Virus record (IMG/VR): IMGVR_UViG_3300042922_000505
Coordinates: 1 to 42,112 of that record
Length of the DNA stretch: 42,112 bases
Source of the DNA: a virus
Reading direction: 5' to 3' (one strand)
Part shown: positions 24,791 through 31,595 of the stretch, in pieces
Numbering within the stretch: position 1 is the first letter of the stretch
Layout: each line of letters begins with the position of its first letter
The notes under the pieces: model-generated
Told to the model about the DNA's origin: nothing
The model's input: the letters and a program-made list of their open reading frames with translations, nothing else
Database searches by the model: none
Translations under genes and position numbers: made by a program

Positions 24791-25129
24791 TTAAATTTCC
24801 TCCTTGGCTGCTTTTATGCTGATTTGATGTATATCAATTTCCTTATAAAGTTCTGATATTTCAATATGATCTATTTCTTTGTTGTTAACCTTACTTACGG
24901 TGCTTTCTACTTTTTCACGTTCTAAGCCTTGTCTCACACTATCAGCTATCTTTACGCTGCCTTTAGAGCAAGTAAATTCAGTTAGCTTATTTTGACTTAG
25001 GTAAGTTTCAAGTTCTTCTTTGGCTCCTGTTATATAAGCCTTATCATTCTTTGCAGCTTCTCTTTTCTCTAAGATTCCTGCAATTAATTGCTCTGCTCTC
25101 TCTTGACTAATTTTTTGTACCTCTGCCAT
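24791..25129 (-). CDS. Helical hypothetical protein, 112 residues
   Basis: Charged and helical (QERAEQLIAGILEKREAAKNDK..., KEELETYLSQNK), then a small beta part (TEFTCSKGSVKIADS). Position between recombination genes recalls nuclease-inhibitor or Gp157-like proteins, but the sequence is too short and weak to assign. Two bases separate it from the SSB-like gene. Confidence 0.7.
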   Translation of the reverse strand: MAEVQKISQERAEQLIAGILEKREAAKNDKAYITGAKEELETYLSQNKLTEFTCSKGSVKIADSVRQGLEREKVESTVSKVNNKEIDHIEISELYKEIDIHQISIKAAKEEI

Positions 25130-25131
25130 AA

Positions 25132-25359
25132 TTATTCTTCCTCGCTTTCATCTTCTTCAATATTTTCAACACCTTCAAACTGTATTCTTTCTGGTATTTC
25201 TTCAATTTCTATTGTGATATTTGCTAACATCTTTTTGCCTTTTGGAAGCATTTTTTTAAATAAATCTTCCACATTTTCATTGTCTACATATACATAGTAA
25301 TTAGTATTATGAATCTCAACTGAATTACCACGCATAACTATTTTTTTATTATCTTCCAT
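25132..25359 (-). CDS. Small acidic hypothetical protein, 75 residues
   Basis: A beta-rich start (IVMRGNSVEIHNTNYYVYVDNENVE) and a strongly acidic C-terminus (ENIEEDESEEE), a composition common in DNA-mimic or ssDNA-partner proteins. Not recognised. Coupled tightly to both neighbours. Confidence 0.7.
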   Translation of the reverse strand: MEDNKKIVMRGNSVEIHNTNYYVYVDNENVEDLFKKMLPKGKKMLANITIEIEEIPERIQFEGVENIEEDESEEE

Positions 25360-25360
25360 A

Positions 25361-25672
25361 TTATTTAGCCTCGCTTTCTTTATTTACCAAAACCCATTCA
25401 GTTACCGTAATAGTCTTTTCATAAGTCTTTTTTTGAACTTCTACAGGCTGGTCGTAATATTCATCTTCTTGACATTCTGTAAGACCTTCATCCCAAACTG
25501 TTGAGAAGAATCTTTCTCCAATCTTAGATATAGTTTGAACACTTCTTGACCATCTTCTATTGTCTCCATATGAAGACTCAACCTCATATTCAATAACTTC
25601 TCTTATTTCACTTTTAGTAAGCTTTTCGCCACTATCTATTTTCTTTAATAATTCTTCCTCATATTTATCCAT
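25361..25672 (-). CDS. Hypothetical protein, 103 residues
   Basis: Helical start (KYEEELLKKIDSGEKLTKSEIREVIEY) followed by beta strands rich in aromatic and acidic residues (RRWSRSVQTISKIGERFFSTVWDEG, KTITVTEWVLV). Conserved-looking small early protein next to the Sak4-like ATPase; no function known to me. Confidence 0.7.
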   Translation of the reverse strand: MDKYEEELLKKIDSGEKLTKSEIREVIEYEVESSYGDNRRWSRSVQTISKIGERFFSTVWDEGLTECQEDEYYDQPVEVQKKTYEKTITVTEWVLVNKESEAK

Positions 25673-25684
25673 TTACTTTACCTC

Positions 25685-26326
25685 CTAAAACTCTTCTAAT
25701 GCCTTTAGAACATCAGCCATGTTATTCTCTATCTCTAAACTTTCAAATGCTCCCATTGGACTTTTAGCAGTGCTGTTATTGCTTTGTGTTTCAAAGATAT
25801 GTTTTCCAGCTATACACTTAGCAAGTAGAACTGTATTGAATTTGCTTTCTAAAACAATCTTGTCCAATTTCTTACCTGAGGTCTTAATTCTTGTCCATAA
25901 AAAGCCACTTTCATTTACCTCAGTTTGACTATGGCATATAAATATGAATGTTAAATCTTCTCTATAGGTAAGTGCATCATCAATCAAATTCCACACACAT
26001 GATGCTAAATCCATCCACTTATCATAGCCTTTATCTTTGCTTCTTCTCATTTCATCAGCCACCATTGCACCGTTAACAGTGTCCACAACAATTGTTTTAA
26101 TTTTTGGTGCTTTATCATTGATATTTTTAGCTAAACTTCTTATTACTAGAGGATCATCAGTTGCGATATAATTCTTATTCTCTTTGTTATATTGTTGTTT
26201 CCAACCTTTCCAGCTAAGCCCCTTTTTATCAGCATCTATAATATAAGTTGTCTTTGGGTCTAATGTTCTAAAGCTTGTTGTCTTTCCTGCTCCGCTTTCG
26301 CCCATGATTCCTATTAACTTTGACAT
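25685..26326 (-). CDS. Sak4-like RecA-fold ATPase
   Basis: 213 residues. Walker A GESGAGKT (9-16), Walker B TIVVDT (about 78-83), and a sensor-like IFICHSQ segment. Length and motifs match the Sak4/AAA_24 phage nucleotide-binding proteins, single-strand annealing ATPases that act with an SSB partner. The SSB-like gene lies 900 bases downstream in the same operon, and an ERCC4 nuclease follows. Likely promotes annealing-type recombination. One base overlap with the gene upstream. Confidence 0.85.
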   Translation of the reverse strand: MSKLIGIMGESGAGKTTSFRTLDPKTTYIIDADKKGLSWKGWKQQYNKENKNYIATDDPLVIRSLAKNINDKAPKIKTIVVDTVNGAMVADEMRRSKDKGYDKWMDLASCVWNLIDDALTYREDLTFIFICHSQTEVNESGFLWTRIKTSGKKLDKIVLESKFNTVLLAKCIAGKHIFETQSNNSTAKSPMGAFESLEIENNMADVLKALEEF

Positions 26327-26526
26327 TACTTATTACCTTCTTTCATTTTCCTATATTCAGCCACTGTCATAACCATCCCTATAGGCTCATTAACTACTTG
26401 AATTGTTCCAGGAATAAAGCTCATTGTTAGTTCAAAAGTTTCTTGTTGCTCTTCATTTAGCATTACTGGGTAAGCTATTCCATCTTTTATATAAGTCAAT
26501 ATAAAATTACTTGTCTTTTCTTGCAT
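26326..26526 (-). CDS. Hypothetical protein, 66 residues
   Basis: Starts at ATG 26526 (AAGGAG ten bases upstream); a GTG at 26535 abuts the ribosome site. Beta-rich (NFILTYIKDGIAYPVMLNEEQ, GTIQVVNEPIGMVMTVAEYRKM). Not recognised. Overlaps the Sak4-like start and the coiled-coil gene upstream. Confidence 0.65.
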   Translation of the reverse strand: MQEKTSNFILTYIKDGIAYPVMLNEEQQETFELTMSFIPGTIQVVNEPIGMVMTVAEYRKMKEGNK

Positions 26527-26722
26527 CCTTTTCACTCTCCTTAATTTCTAATACCTTTAGCACCTCAGAATAGTACTCAATATTCTTATGAGTCTTTTCT
26601 AATTGCTCTCTTATATGATGTTTGCAATCTTTAGTAATTCGCTCTTTTAAACATTCCTGTAGGTCAATTAACTCTCCATTTAAATACGTTAATCTTCTTT
26701 TAGTTTCAGTAATTAAGTTCAT
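26507..26722 (-). CDS. Small coiled-coil protein, 71 residues
   Basis: Almost entirely helical with heptad-like leucines (LITETKRRLTYLNGELIDLQ, EQLEKTHKNIEYYSEVLKVLEI). Ribosome site AGGTGAG precedes the ATG. Unknown function. Confidence 0.7.
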   Translation of the reverse strand: MNLITETKRRLTYLNGELIDLQECLKERITKDCKHHIREQLEKTHKNIEYYSEVLKVLEIKESEKDARKDK

Positions 26723-26730
26723 AAACTCAC

Positions 26731-26904
26731 CTACTTCTTATTAACACTTTCATAAGTTGAGCACTTCATATCGTCCTCTAAACATTCTTGCTTCTTGCCT
26801 GCATAATCCTCGTAATATTCAAAGTCAATCATTTCTATTGACTCAGCTTGACACATTCCATCAGCATTATGAGTGCAAGTTATAGCACTACATTTAACTA
26901 ACAT
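26731..26904 (-). CDS. DUF1540-like Cys-rich protein, 57 residues
   Basis: Too short for many ORF filters. GGAGGTG lies eleven bases before the ATG. The pattern V.CSAITCTHNADGMCQAESIEMI followed by C and CSTY matches the DUF1540 metal-binding type (C-x4-C-x7-C, later C-x6-C). Small early protein of unknown role. Confidence 0.65.
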   Translation of the reverse strand: MLVKCSAITCTHNADGMCQAESIEMIDFEYYEDYAGKKQECLEDDMKCSTYESVNKK

Positions 26905-26963
26905 TTGACTTATGCACCTCCTGTGCTATAATCTAATTGAAATATTTCTCAAGCTATTTTGAA

Positions 26964-27131
26964 TTACTTGCCGGTGTTCTTAATAGCTTTTTGCTTGTCC
27001 AACTCTTCCTGTAGAACCTCAGCGAATGTCCTATTATCACCACTTTCACGCTTTTTTTGAACTCTACAGGTTATCTCTTTGGCTTTTCTTCTGTCTGCTG
27101 CTATCTTAGCGATAATATCAATATTACCCAT
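26964..27131 (-). CDS. Small basic helical protein, 55 residues
   Basis: AAGGAGG precedes the ATG, which overlaps the stop of the 36-residue gene (TAATG). Highly charged (KIAADRRKAKEI, QKKRESGDNRTFAEVLQEEL). Unknown. Two CCTNTAG motifs lie within it. Confidence 0.6.
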   Translation of the reverse strand: MGNIDIIAKIAADRRKAKEITCRVQKKRESGDNRTFAEVLQEELDKQKAIKNTGK

Positions 27132-27241
27132 TAAAACCTCCTTACAACGCTTCTAATAAACTTAGAAAACTTACTTCTACGCCTATAGGCTGGTGATACT
27201 AGATTTACATACAAATTAATGTTGTTTGGATTATCATGCAT
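27131..27241 (-). CDS. Small basic protein, 36 residues
   Basis: AAGGAGG nine bases before ATG 27241. Contains an Arg/Lys-rich C-terminal half (YRRRSKFSKFIRSVVRRF), probably nucleic-acid or membrane binding. Stop overlaps the next start, indicating coupled translation. Confidence 0.55.
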   Translation of the reverse strand: MHDNPNNINLYVNLVSPAYRRRSKFSKFIRSVVRRF

Positions 27242-27271
27242 TGGTATTTTCCTCCTTATATTTTTTTTATA

Positions 27272-27550
27272 TTAGAATAATCCTCCTTCTACTATTAATA
27301 AGTGTGGCTTTTTACTTTCCGAAATAATGCTAAACTCTATATTTATTTGTTCTATTTGCTTGTCAGTTTTACAAAAACCTAAAAGCCTTTCTTTTGCTTG
27401 TTCTATAGGCAATTCTTTTACTTGAGCATTATCATCTGGAAATATATCGCATACTATATTTACGTAATGTTGTTTTGCTGTTTCTTCATCCTTTGCTCCA
27501 ATTAATGCATAATAGCTAAAATTAACGGTATCAAATTCAAAGAATCTCAT
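27272..27550 (-). CDS. Hypothetical protein, 92 residues
   Basis: Alpha/beta (FFEFDTVNFSYYALIGAKDEETAKQHY, IEQAKERLLGFCKTDKQIEQINIEFSII). Not recognised. GAGGTG ribosome site; two bases after the DUF6906-like gene. Confidence 0.7.
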   Translation of the reverse strand: MRFFEFDTVNFSYYALIGAKDEETAKQHYVNIVCDIFPDDNAQVKELPIEQAKERLLGFCKTDKQIEQINIEFSIISESKKPHLLIVEGGLF

Positions 27551-27551
27551 T

Positions 27552-27704
27552 TTATCTTTTCACCTCTTCAACTTGCTTAGTTTCCTTATTTAAAACCACT
27601 AATTCATCTGATGTATTTTTAACCACTAGATAGCAGCTTGTCTCATAGCCTTTAGAGCTAAGAAATTTTCTTTGTTCTCTTGTAGGCTTCTTACCATTCT
27701 TCAT
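27552..27704 (-). CDS. DUF6906-like protein, 50 residues
   Basis: Begins MKNGKKPTREQRKFLSSKG and continues with a YLVVKNTSDELVVLNKETKQ beta hairpin, the pattern of the small DUF6906 phage/host family of unknown function. GGTGG precedes the ATG closely. Confidence 0.65.
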   Translation of the reverse strand: MKNGKKPTREQRKFLSSKGYETSCYLVVKNTSDELVVLNKETKQVEEVKR

Positions 27705-27711
27705 ATTCCAC

Positions 27712-27840
27712 CTACTTTACTGCTGTTAATTTAGGTATTCTTTTTAGGTTAATTCCAAATTCATCTTCATATAAATAAAACAATTCAGTTTCCTTTACAA
27801 GCTTGTACTCTTCGCCATTAATAACGAACTTTTTTGCCAA
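27712..27840 (-). CDS. Small hypothetical protein, 42 residues (TTG start)
   Basis: TTG at 27840 with AAGGAG eight bases upstream, inside the 3' end of the zinc-knuckle gene. Beta-strand pattern (KKFVINGEEYKLVKETELFYLYEDEFG). Unknown. Confidence 0.55.
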   Translation of the reverse strand: MAKKFVINGEEYKLVKETELFYLYEDEFGINLKRIPKLTAVK

Positions 27841-27988
27841 CCCTATCACTCCTTAATATTGCACTAGCCATGTTTCCATACTTCTTAAGTTCCTTCATAC
27901 ACCTATGGCACACATAAGTACCATTTACATCAGTCAATCCTACTTGACAAGGGCATTGATAACATTTTGGATATTCAACTTTATTCAC
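27818..27988 (-). CDS. Zinc-ribbon microprotein, 56 residues (GTG start)
   Basis: GTG at 27988 with AAGGAG eight bases upstream. C-x2-C-x-C near the start and CHRC at about 27-30 form a likely zinc ribbon; the C-terminal half is basic. Overlaps the next gene by 23 bases. Typical of small early phage proteins that bind host factors, but no target is known. Confidence 0.6.
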   Translation of the reverse strand: MNKVEYPKCYQCPCQVGLTDVNGTYVCHRCMKELKKYGNMASAILRSDRVGKKVRY

Positions 27989-28014
27989 TCTACAGGCTCC
28001 TTTAATAATTGCTT

Positions 28015-28800
28015 TTAAACCATTGAATAATGTTTATTTTCAAGCCTTTTTCTTAATTTAAGATTGTAATATTTCAAAAGAGTATTCATAATTTTTACAT
28101 TGAAATTACGAGTAGTTATATCGCCTTTAGCTTCACTGTGTACTCTTTGAGACGGAACACTAGATAATTGTTTTATGAATGTTTTTGCGCTGAAATTAGG
28201 TTGTCCAGAATAAATATTTAAAAAAGATGCAAGCCCACTTATTACCTGATTATTTAAAGAATATGTTTCACCATTCCAGGTATTTTTTGAAAGTATTAAT
28301 GTATCTTTTAATCCTTGGGCGCCATACTTGTCATACATTTTTTCTAAAGTATTCATAGCAGTTATTGTATTATTGCCGCTTGTTTTAGCCATTCTGAATC
28401 CTAAATCTTCAATTATAGCTTTTATATCTAACGCACGAATATCTTTTGCTTCAACACTGGCATTAAACATATCTATTTTACTTACTTTCTTTTGTTCTCC
28501 ATTTGCATTATTTAATTTTTTAAAATAGTCAGCTTCTTCTTCATAGGTTAACCCTTCATAAACTAAAGCCATTAGCCCATCCAGTCCCATAGTCTTTGCT
28601 AAAACTGTTCTATGTTGCCCATCAACGACATAGTTGAAGCCATTTCTTTTACTTACAACAATTGGAGTAAGTAAGGTTTTATCAAATTCACTTGCGTACT
28701 TCTTAACTCTAGACATTTCTAAAGGTCTTTGATATTTAGCTAATCGCAAATCCTTTACTAATAAAAATTGATAACTTGTTTTTATAGATGTTTTTTTCAT
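28015..28800 (-). CDS. ParB N-terminal domain protein 1 (DGQHR type)
   Basis: 261 residues. N-terminal ParB/sulfiredoxin-fold domain with LLVKDLRLAKYQRPLEMSRVKKYASEFD and the nucleotide-pocket motif VVDGQHR (58-64), which replaces the GERR.RA box of chromosomal ParB CTPases. The C-terminal half is helical and basic with no clear HTH. Such proteins in phages are variously CTP/ATP-dependent DNA-binding, nuclease or antirestriction proteins. Five bases from the second ParB-like gene, so the two are co-expressed. Confidence 0.82.
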   Translation of the reverse strand: MKKTSIKTSYQFLLVKDLRLAKYQRPLEMSRVKKYASEFDKTLLTPIVVSKRNGFNYVVDGQHRTVLAKTMGLDGLMALVYEGLTYEEEADYFKKLNNANGEQKKVSKIDMFNASVEAKDIRALDIKAIIEDLGFRMAKTSGNNTITAMNTLEKMYDKYGAQGLKDTLILSKNTWNGETYSLNNQVISGLASFLNIYSGQPNFSAKTFIKQLSSVPSQRVHSEAKGDITTRNFNVKIMNTLLKYYNLKLRKRLENKHYSMV

Positions 28801-28805
28801 AATTT

Positions 28806-29792
28806 TTACTCCTTTATAAAACTAATTATTTTTTCTAGATTTTTTACACTATCCTGCAATAATGGTTTGACTATTGTTGCATCATTAAGATAAGTTTCCA
28901 TAAACAAAAATTTATTGATTTTATTATTAAATTCATTTAATATATCTTCAATTTCTGATATAATAGGGTTATAGATGTTTTCGCCTGTGTCCTGTTCTGT
29001 AGGATGCGGGCTTTTCATTTCTTCATACATCTTAGTCAACTCTTCATCTGGAAACCTTTCATTTAACTCTCTAGCCTTTTCTACAGTTAATCCAACTCTT
29101 TTTCTTGTAGCTTCACATTGCTTACAATTATTTTGGGTAGAATAAAATTCGCTTAAAGGCTTTTCTTTACCACAAATATTGCAAATTTTTGTTTCTAAAT
29201 TCTTAGATCCTATAGGCTCGATTTTATGTTCTCCTCTAAGCTTTGCTGGTATTAATTCCTTATACACTGTATTAACTTTTTTCTCTCCTTTCGATAATGC
29301 TTGTTTTTGCTCTTCTGTAGCTTCACGTTCTATGAACTTAACTTTTTCAATTGTATCGTGAGATACTCCAGCAATTTTAGCTAGTTCATCACGAGATTTG
29401 TTTTTAATACTTGGTGCAGATTTCTGCACAATGTTTAAATCGTTTCTTGTTCCCTGCCTTTCCTTCGCTTTCTCCTTTATAATAGGTTCAAGTCTCAATG
29501 CGAGCTTAGCCCTTTCATAAGCTGGCAGGTTTCTTCTGCCAAATTGGTTTTTTATTATCCACTCGATAGCTTCTTGTCTATTATCAAAATTCATTTCCTT
29601 CACACTGAACGGAATAATATTTTTAGTACATATTTCATACCTGTTATGACCATCAATGATTGTATTTTTCCATGTAATTAAACTATCTCTACAACCTTCT
29701 TCTTTTAGATTTTCTTCTAATTGCTTATACTCTTCATTTGTTAGCGGTGGTATTAAAGTTTGAAATTCTTTATCAACCTTTAGAGTTTTCAA
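28806..29792 (-). CDS. ParB N-terminal domain protein 2 (DGHNR type) with HTH and zinc knuckle
   Basis: 328 residues from TTG 29792 (AGGAGG seven bases upstream). ParB-type domain with IIDGHNRYEI (46-55), an NQFGRRNLPAYERAKLAL segment, then a helix-turn-helix (SRDELAKIAGVSHDTIEKVKFI), a C-x2-C ... C-x2-C zinc knuckle (about 207-227) and a long helical C-terminus. The set DGHNR plus GRRNLP plus HTH is seen in phage and plasmid replication/partition related proteins. No ParA ATPase gene occurs in the window. Confidence 0.85.
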   Translation of the reverse strand: MKTLKVDKEFQTLIPPLTNEEYKQLEENLKEEGCRDSLITWKNTIIDGHNRYEICTKNIIPFSVKEMNFDNRQEAIEWIIKNQFGRRNLPAYERAKLALRLEPIIKEKAKERQGTRNDLNIVQKSAPSIKNKSRDELAKIAGVSHDTIEKVKFIEREATEEQKQALSKGEKKVNTVYKELIPAKLRGEHKIEPIGSKNLETKICNICGKEKPLSEFYSTQNNCKQCEATRKRVGLTVEKARELNERFPDEELTKMYEEMKSPHPTEQDTGENIYNPIISEIEDILNEFNNKINKFLFMETYLNDATIVKPLLQDSVKNLEKIISFIKE

Positions 29793-29887
29793 TTTCTTGC
29801 CTCCTATTAGTTACTAACATCACCTTAGCCTTTAGCGGTGTATGATTTTATACTAAAGCTTGACCAATACATTTTCTTTCTGGACCA

Positions 29888-30058
29888 TTAAACCTTTAAT
29901 GAAACCGCTAATTTTTGTAATGCTAAAGGATTTCTACTAGCTTGCTCCATTGCCTGTACAACTAAGCAGGAATCAATTGCACTTGATATTAAATCAAGGC
30001 TTTTTTCATCTAGTTGTTGTAGCTTGGGAATTGAGTTTAAAATTTTATCGCCTTTCAT
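29888..30058 (-). CDS. First early gene, 56-residue protein
   Basis: ATG at 30058 with GGAGGTGG six bases before it, directly behind the early promoter and operators. Helical sequence (LQQLDEKSLDLISSAIDSCLVVQAM) without an HTH, so it is not a typical Cro. A leader of 95 bases separates it from the ParB-like genes. Confidence 0.65.
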   Translation of the reverse strand: MKGDKILNSIPKLQQLDEKSLDLISSAIDSCLVVQAMEQASRNPLALQKLAVSLKV

Positions 30059-30072
30059 ATCGCCACCTCCTT

Positions 30073-30161
30073 TGTCTTGATGAATACATCTTACATCTTT
30101 ATTTTGTATGAGTCAATACTTTTTTTGAAAATATTTTTATTTTTTTGTATTGATGAATACA
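30073..30161. promoter_or_regulatory. Three repressor operators (O1, O2, O3)
   Basis: Sites of the palindrome TGTATT-GATG-AATACA: O1 30073-30088 (one mismatch), O2 30105-30120 (left half TGTAT, right half AATAC) and O3 30146-30161 (perfect). Centres are 32 and 41 bp apart, close to three and four helical turns. O1 and O2 flank the early promoter and O3 overlaps the repressor promoter. Confidence 0.8.
30088..30116 (-). promoter_or_regulatory. Early (PR-like) promoter
   Basis: Minus strand TTGACT (30111-30116), 17-base spacer, TAAGAT (30088-30093). O2 covers the -35 and O1 lies at the -10/start. Drives the whole early operon. Confidence 0.75.
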
Positions 30162-30178
30162 CGCATATATGTTAATAT
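30150..30178 (+). promoter_or_regulatory. Repressor (PRM-like) promoter
   Basis: TTGATG (30150-30155), 17-base spacer, TAATAT (30173-30178). The -35 lies within O3, giving autoregulation. The start point would be about 30185, leaving almost no leader before the GGAGG site. Confidence 0.6.
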
Positions 30179-30191
30179 ATATTTATTGGAG

Positions 30192-30581
30192 GTGAGAACA
30201 ACGGAAACTTACGAGAGAATAAGACAAATAAGACAAGAAAATAACTTAAGTCAAAGCGAATTTGCTGAAAAACTTGGAGTTACAAGATCTGTTATTTCAA
30301 ATATAGAATTGAATAAACTGGCTAAACCAGAGCAAAAGACATCCTTGATAAAATTAATAAGCAGAGAATTTAATATCAATGAAGAATGGGTACTTAATGG
30401 AACAGGTGAAAAAGAATTATTACCTATAGATGACGAAAGACTTACAAAGGCACTTGCAGAAATTTCTCTATCAGGAAATGAAAAGCTTAAAAGTTTAGTT
30501 GAAAGAATGATTGAACTAGATGATAAATACATAGATATAATTTTGAATCTAGTAGATACCGTCCTAGAGGACAAAAAATAA
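30192..30581 (+). CDS. Lysogeny repressor, XRE family (CI-like), start codon unusual
   Basis: About 125-129 residues. N-terminal HTH_3 (ERIRQIRQENNLSQSEFAEKLGVTRSVISNIELNK) and a helical C-terminus with no S24 peptidase domain, so it should not be cleaved by RecA. Starts: GTG 30192 overlaps the GGAGG site; ACG 30201 is spaced ideally (8 bases) and begins (T)ETYERIRQIRQ, the natural N-terminus of this family, so the ancestral start was probably ATG. In-frame ATGs further upstream (30150 region) lie inside the promoter. Divergent from the early operon, followed by a terminator. Confidence 0.85.
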   Translation: MRTTETYERIRQIRQENNLSQSEFAEKLGVTRSVISNIELNKLAKPEQKTSLIKLISREFNINEEWVLNGTGEKELLPIDDERLTKALAEISLSGNEKLKSLVERMIELDDKYIDIILNLVDTVLEDKK

Positions 30582-30585
30582 AAAG

Positions 30586-30618
30586 AGCAGGCACTTATTC
30601 AGTGTCTGCTTTCTTTTT
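30586..30618 (+). terminator. Terminator of the repressor gene
   Basis: Stem of 10 bp (arms 30586-30595 and 30601-30610, one G-U), loop of 5, then TTTCTTTTT. Overlaps the 3' end of the convergent 35-residue gene. Confidence 0.85.
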
Positions 30619-30702
30619 CAATGCTTTTACATAACCATAAATCAAGCTCAATATTTTAGGATTGTTAATACTTTTGACCATTTCAATTATTTCTTCCTTC
30701 AT
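30595..30702 (-). CDS. Small protein convergent with the repressor, 35 residues
   Basis: ATG at 30702 with a GGGGG site nine bases upstream. Product: MKEEIIEMVKSINNPKILSL followed by IYGYVKALKKK. Proteins of the type MKE.IIEM..SI....L..IY...K occur next to XRE repressors in clostridial prophages; function unknown. It has its own promoter carrying a LexA-like box, and its transcript would run into the repressor gene as antisense. Confidence 0.6.
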   Translation of the reverse strand: MKEEIIEMVKSINNPKILSLIYGYVKALKKKADTE

Positions 30703-30748
30703 TATAACATTCCCCCCGATAAATAATATCGCTCTAATCGATAAATTG

Positions 30749-30778
30749 ATTATATCACATGCGAACAGTCATTCGCAA
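30749..30778 (-). promoter_or_regulatory. Promoter with LexA (SOS) box-like palindrome
   Basis: Minus strand TTGCGA (30773-30778), 18-base spacer, TG-A-TATAAT (-10 at 30749-30754). Inside the spacer is CGAAC-AGTC-ATTCG on the plus strand (30762-30775), one base off the Gram-positive LexA consensus CGAAC-N4-GTTCG, within a longer TGCGAA/TTCGCA inverted repeat. A LexA-repressed promoter is inferred. Confidence 0.6.
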
Positions 30779-30968
30779 TATGTAAATAAAATTTTACCAA
30801 TATAGAATCTAAATGCCTATTTTACTTATGTGTTTTCCTTTTCATATAAATATCATAACACACCTAAATATTCCTAACGGAGATATTTTTGCCCTTATTG
30901 CGACAATTGTCAACATTTTCTACTTGTATTTTTATTCATTTTATCGTATTTTATAATTAAAAAAGGAG

Positions 30969-31178
30969 TTGAACGCTTTCAAGATATTATTCAAACTTAA
31001 GAAAAAGCGATTTGAGAAACGCAAAACTCAAAAATATGTTTCTAGAATATCAGGAATATCACAATCTCATATAAGCAAAATAGAAAATGAACAGGAAAGT
31101 CCAACACTAAGAACAGTGGAACAAGTTGCTAATGCCCTAAAGGTGCATCCTCTAGAGTTGCTAGAATTTGAGGACTAG
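30969..31178 (+). CDS. XRE-family small regulator, 69 residues
   Basis: HTH_3 (KRKTQKYVSRISGISQSHISKIENEQESPTLRTVEQVANAL) in a protein of about 69 residues. TTG at 30969 directly abuts an AAGGAG site, so the true start is uncertain. A TATAAT lies just upstream and a 10-bp palindrome (GACAATTGTC, about 30902-30911) further up. Probably a second lysogeny-control protein or an antitoxin-like factor. Confidence 0.75.
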   Translation: MNAFKILFKLKKKRFEKRKTQKYVSRISGISQSHISKIENEQESPTLRTVEQVANALKVHPLELLEFED

Positions 31179-31304
31179 ACTAGCTATACCTAAAATGATG
31201 ATAATATCATATTTGTAAATATCCATATGATGACTCAATTAGAATTATACAATAATGTGCTCCTGTATAATTAATTATATTAGAAGAAATAAGGAGCATG
31301 TAAA

Positions 31305-31595
31305 TTGTTAGGTGAAAGAATAAAATCACTCAGAAAAGACCAAGGAATTACGCAAGATCAACTTGCAGAAAAAATAAACATATCTCGTCAAAGTGTTTGG
31401 GGATATGAGAATGATGGTGTTGAACCTAGTTTAAATGTTCTAGTTAAGATTGCAGACGTATTTAATGTAAGTTTAGACTATTTACTTGGCAGAACTGAAG
31501 AAAAGCATAATATAAACCTATTAGATGAATATACAAAAGAATTTCTACTTAAAATACATGATCTTGTAAATGATTATAAAATAATAAAGAAGTAG
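31305..31595 (+). CDS. XRE-family regulator, 96 residues
   Basis: TTG start with AAGGAG eight bases upstream. HTH_3 (GERIKSLRKDQGITQDQLAEKINISRQSVWGYENDGVEPS) then a helical tail including the usual LGRTEEK linker. Its own -10 (TGTATAAT near 31264-31271) lies upstream. Third consecutive plus-strand XRE gene; convergent with the integrase. Confidence 0.85.
   Translation: MLGERIKSLRKDQGITQDQLAEKINISRQSVWGYENDGVEPSLNVLVKIADVFNVSLDYLLGRTEEKHNINLLDEYTKEFLLKIHDLVNDYKIIKK

Noticed and set aside
29838-29892. 11-codon minus-strand ORF between early gene 1 and ParB-like gene 2
   Set aside because: No ribosome site and too short to support as a gene or leader peptide.
30251-30574. 107-codon minus-strand ORF opposite the repressor
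   Set aside because: Shadow of the repressor; however transcription from the 30778 promoter would pass through it.
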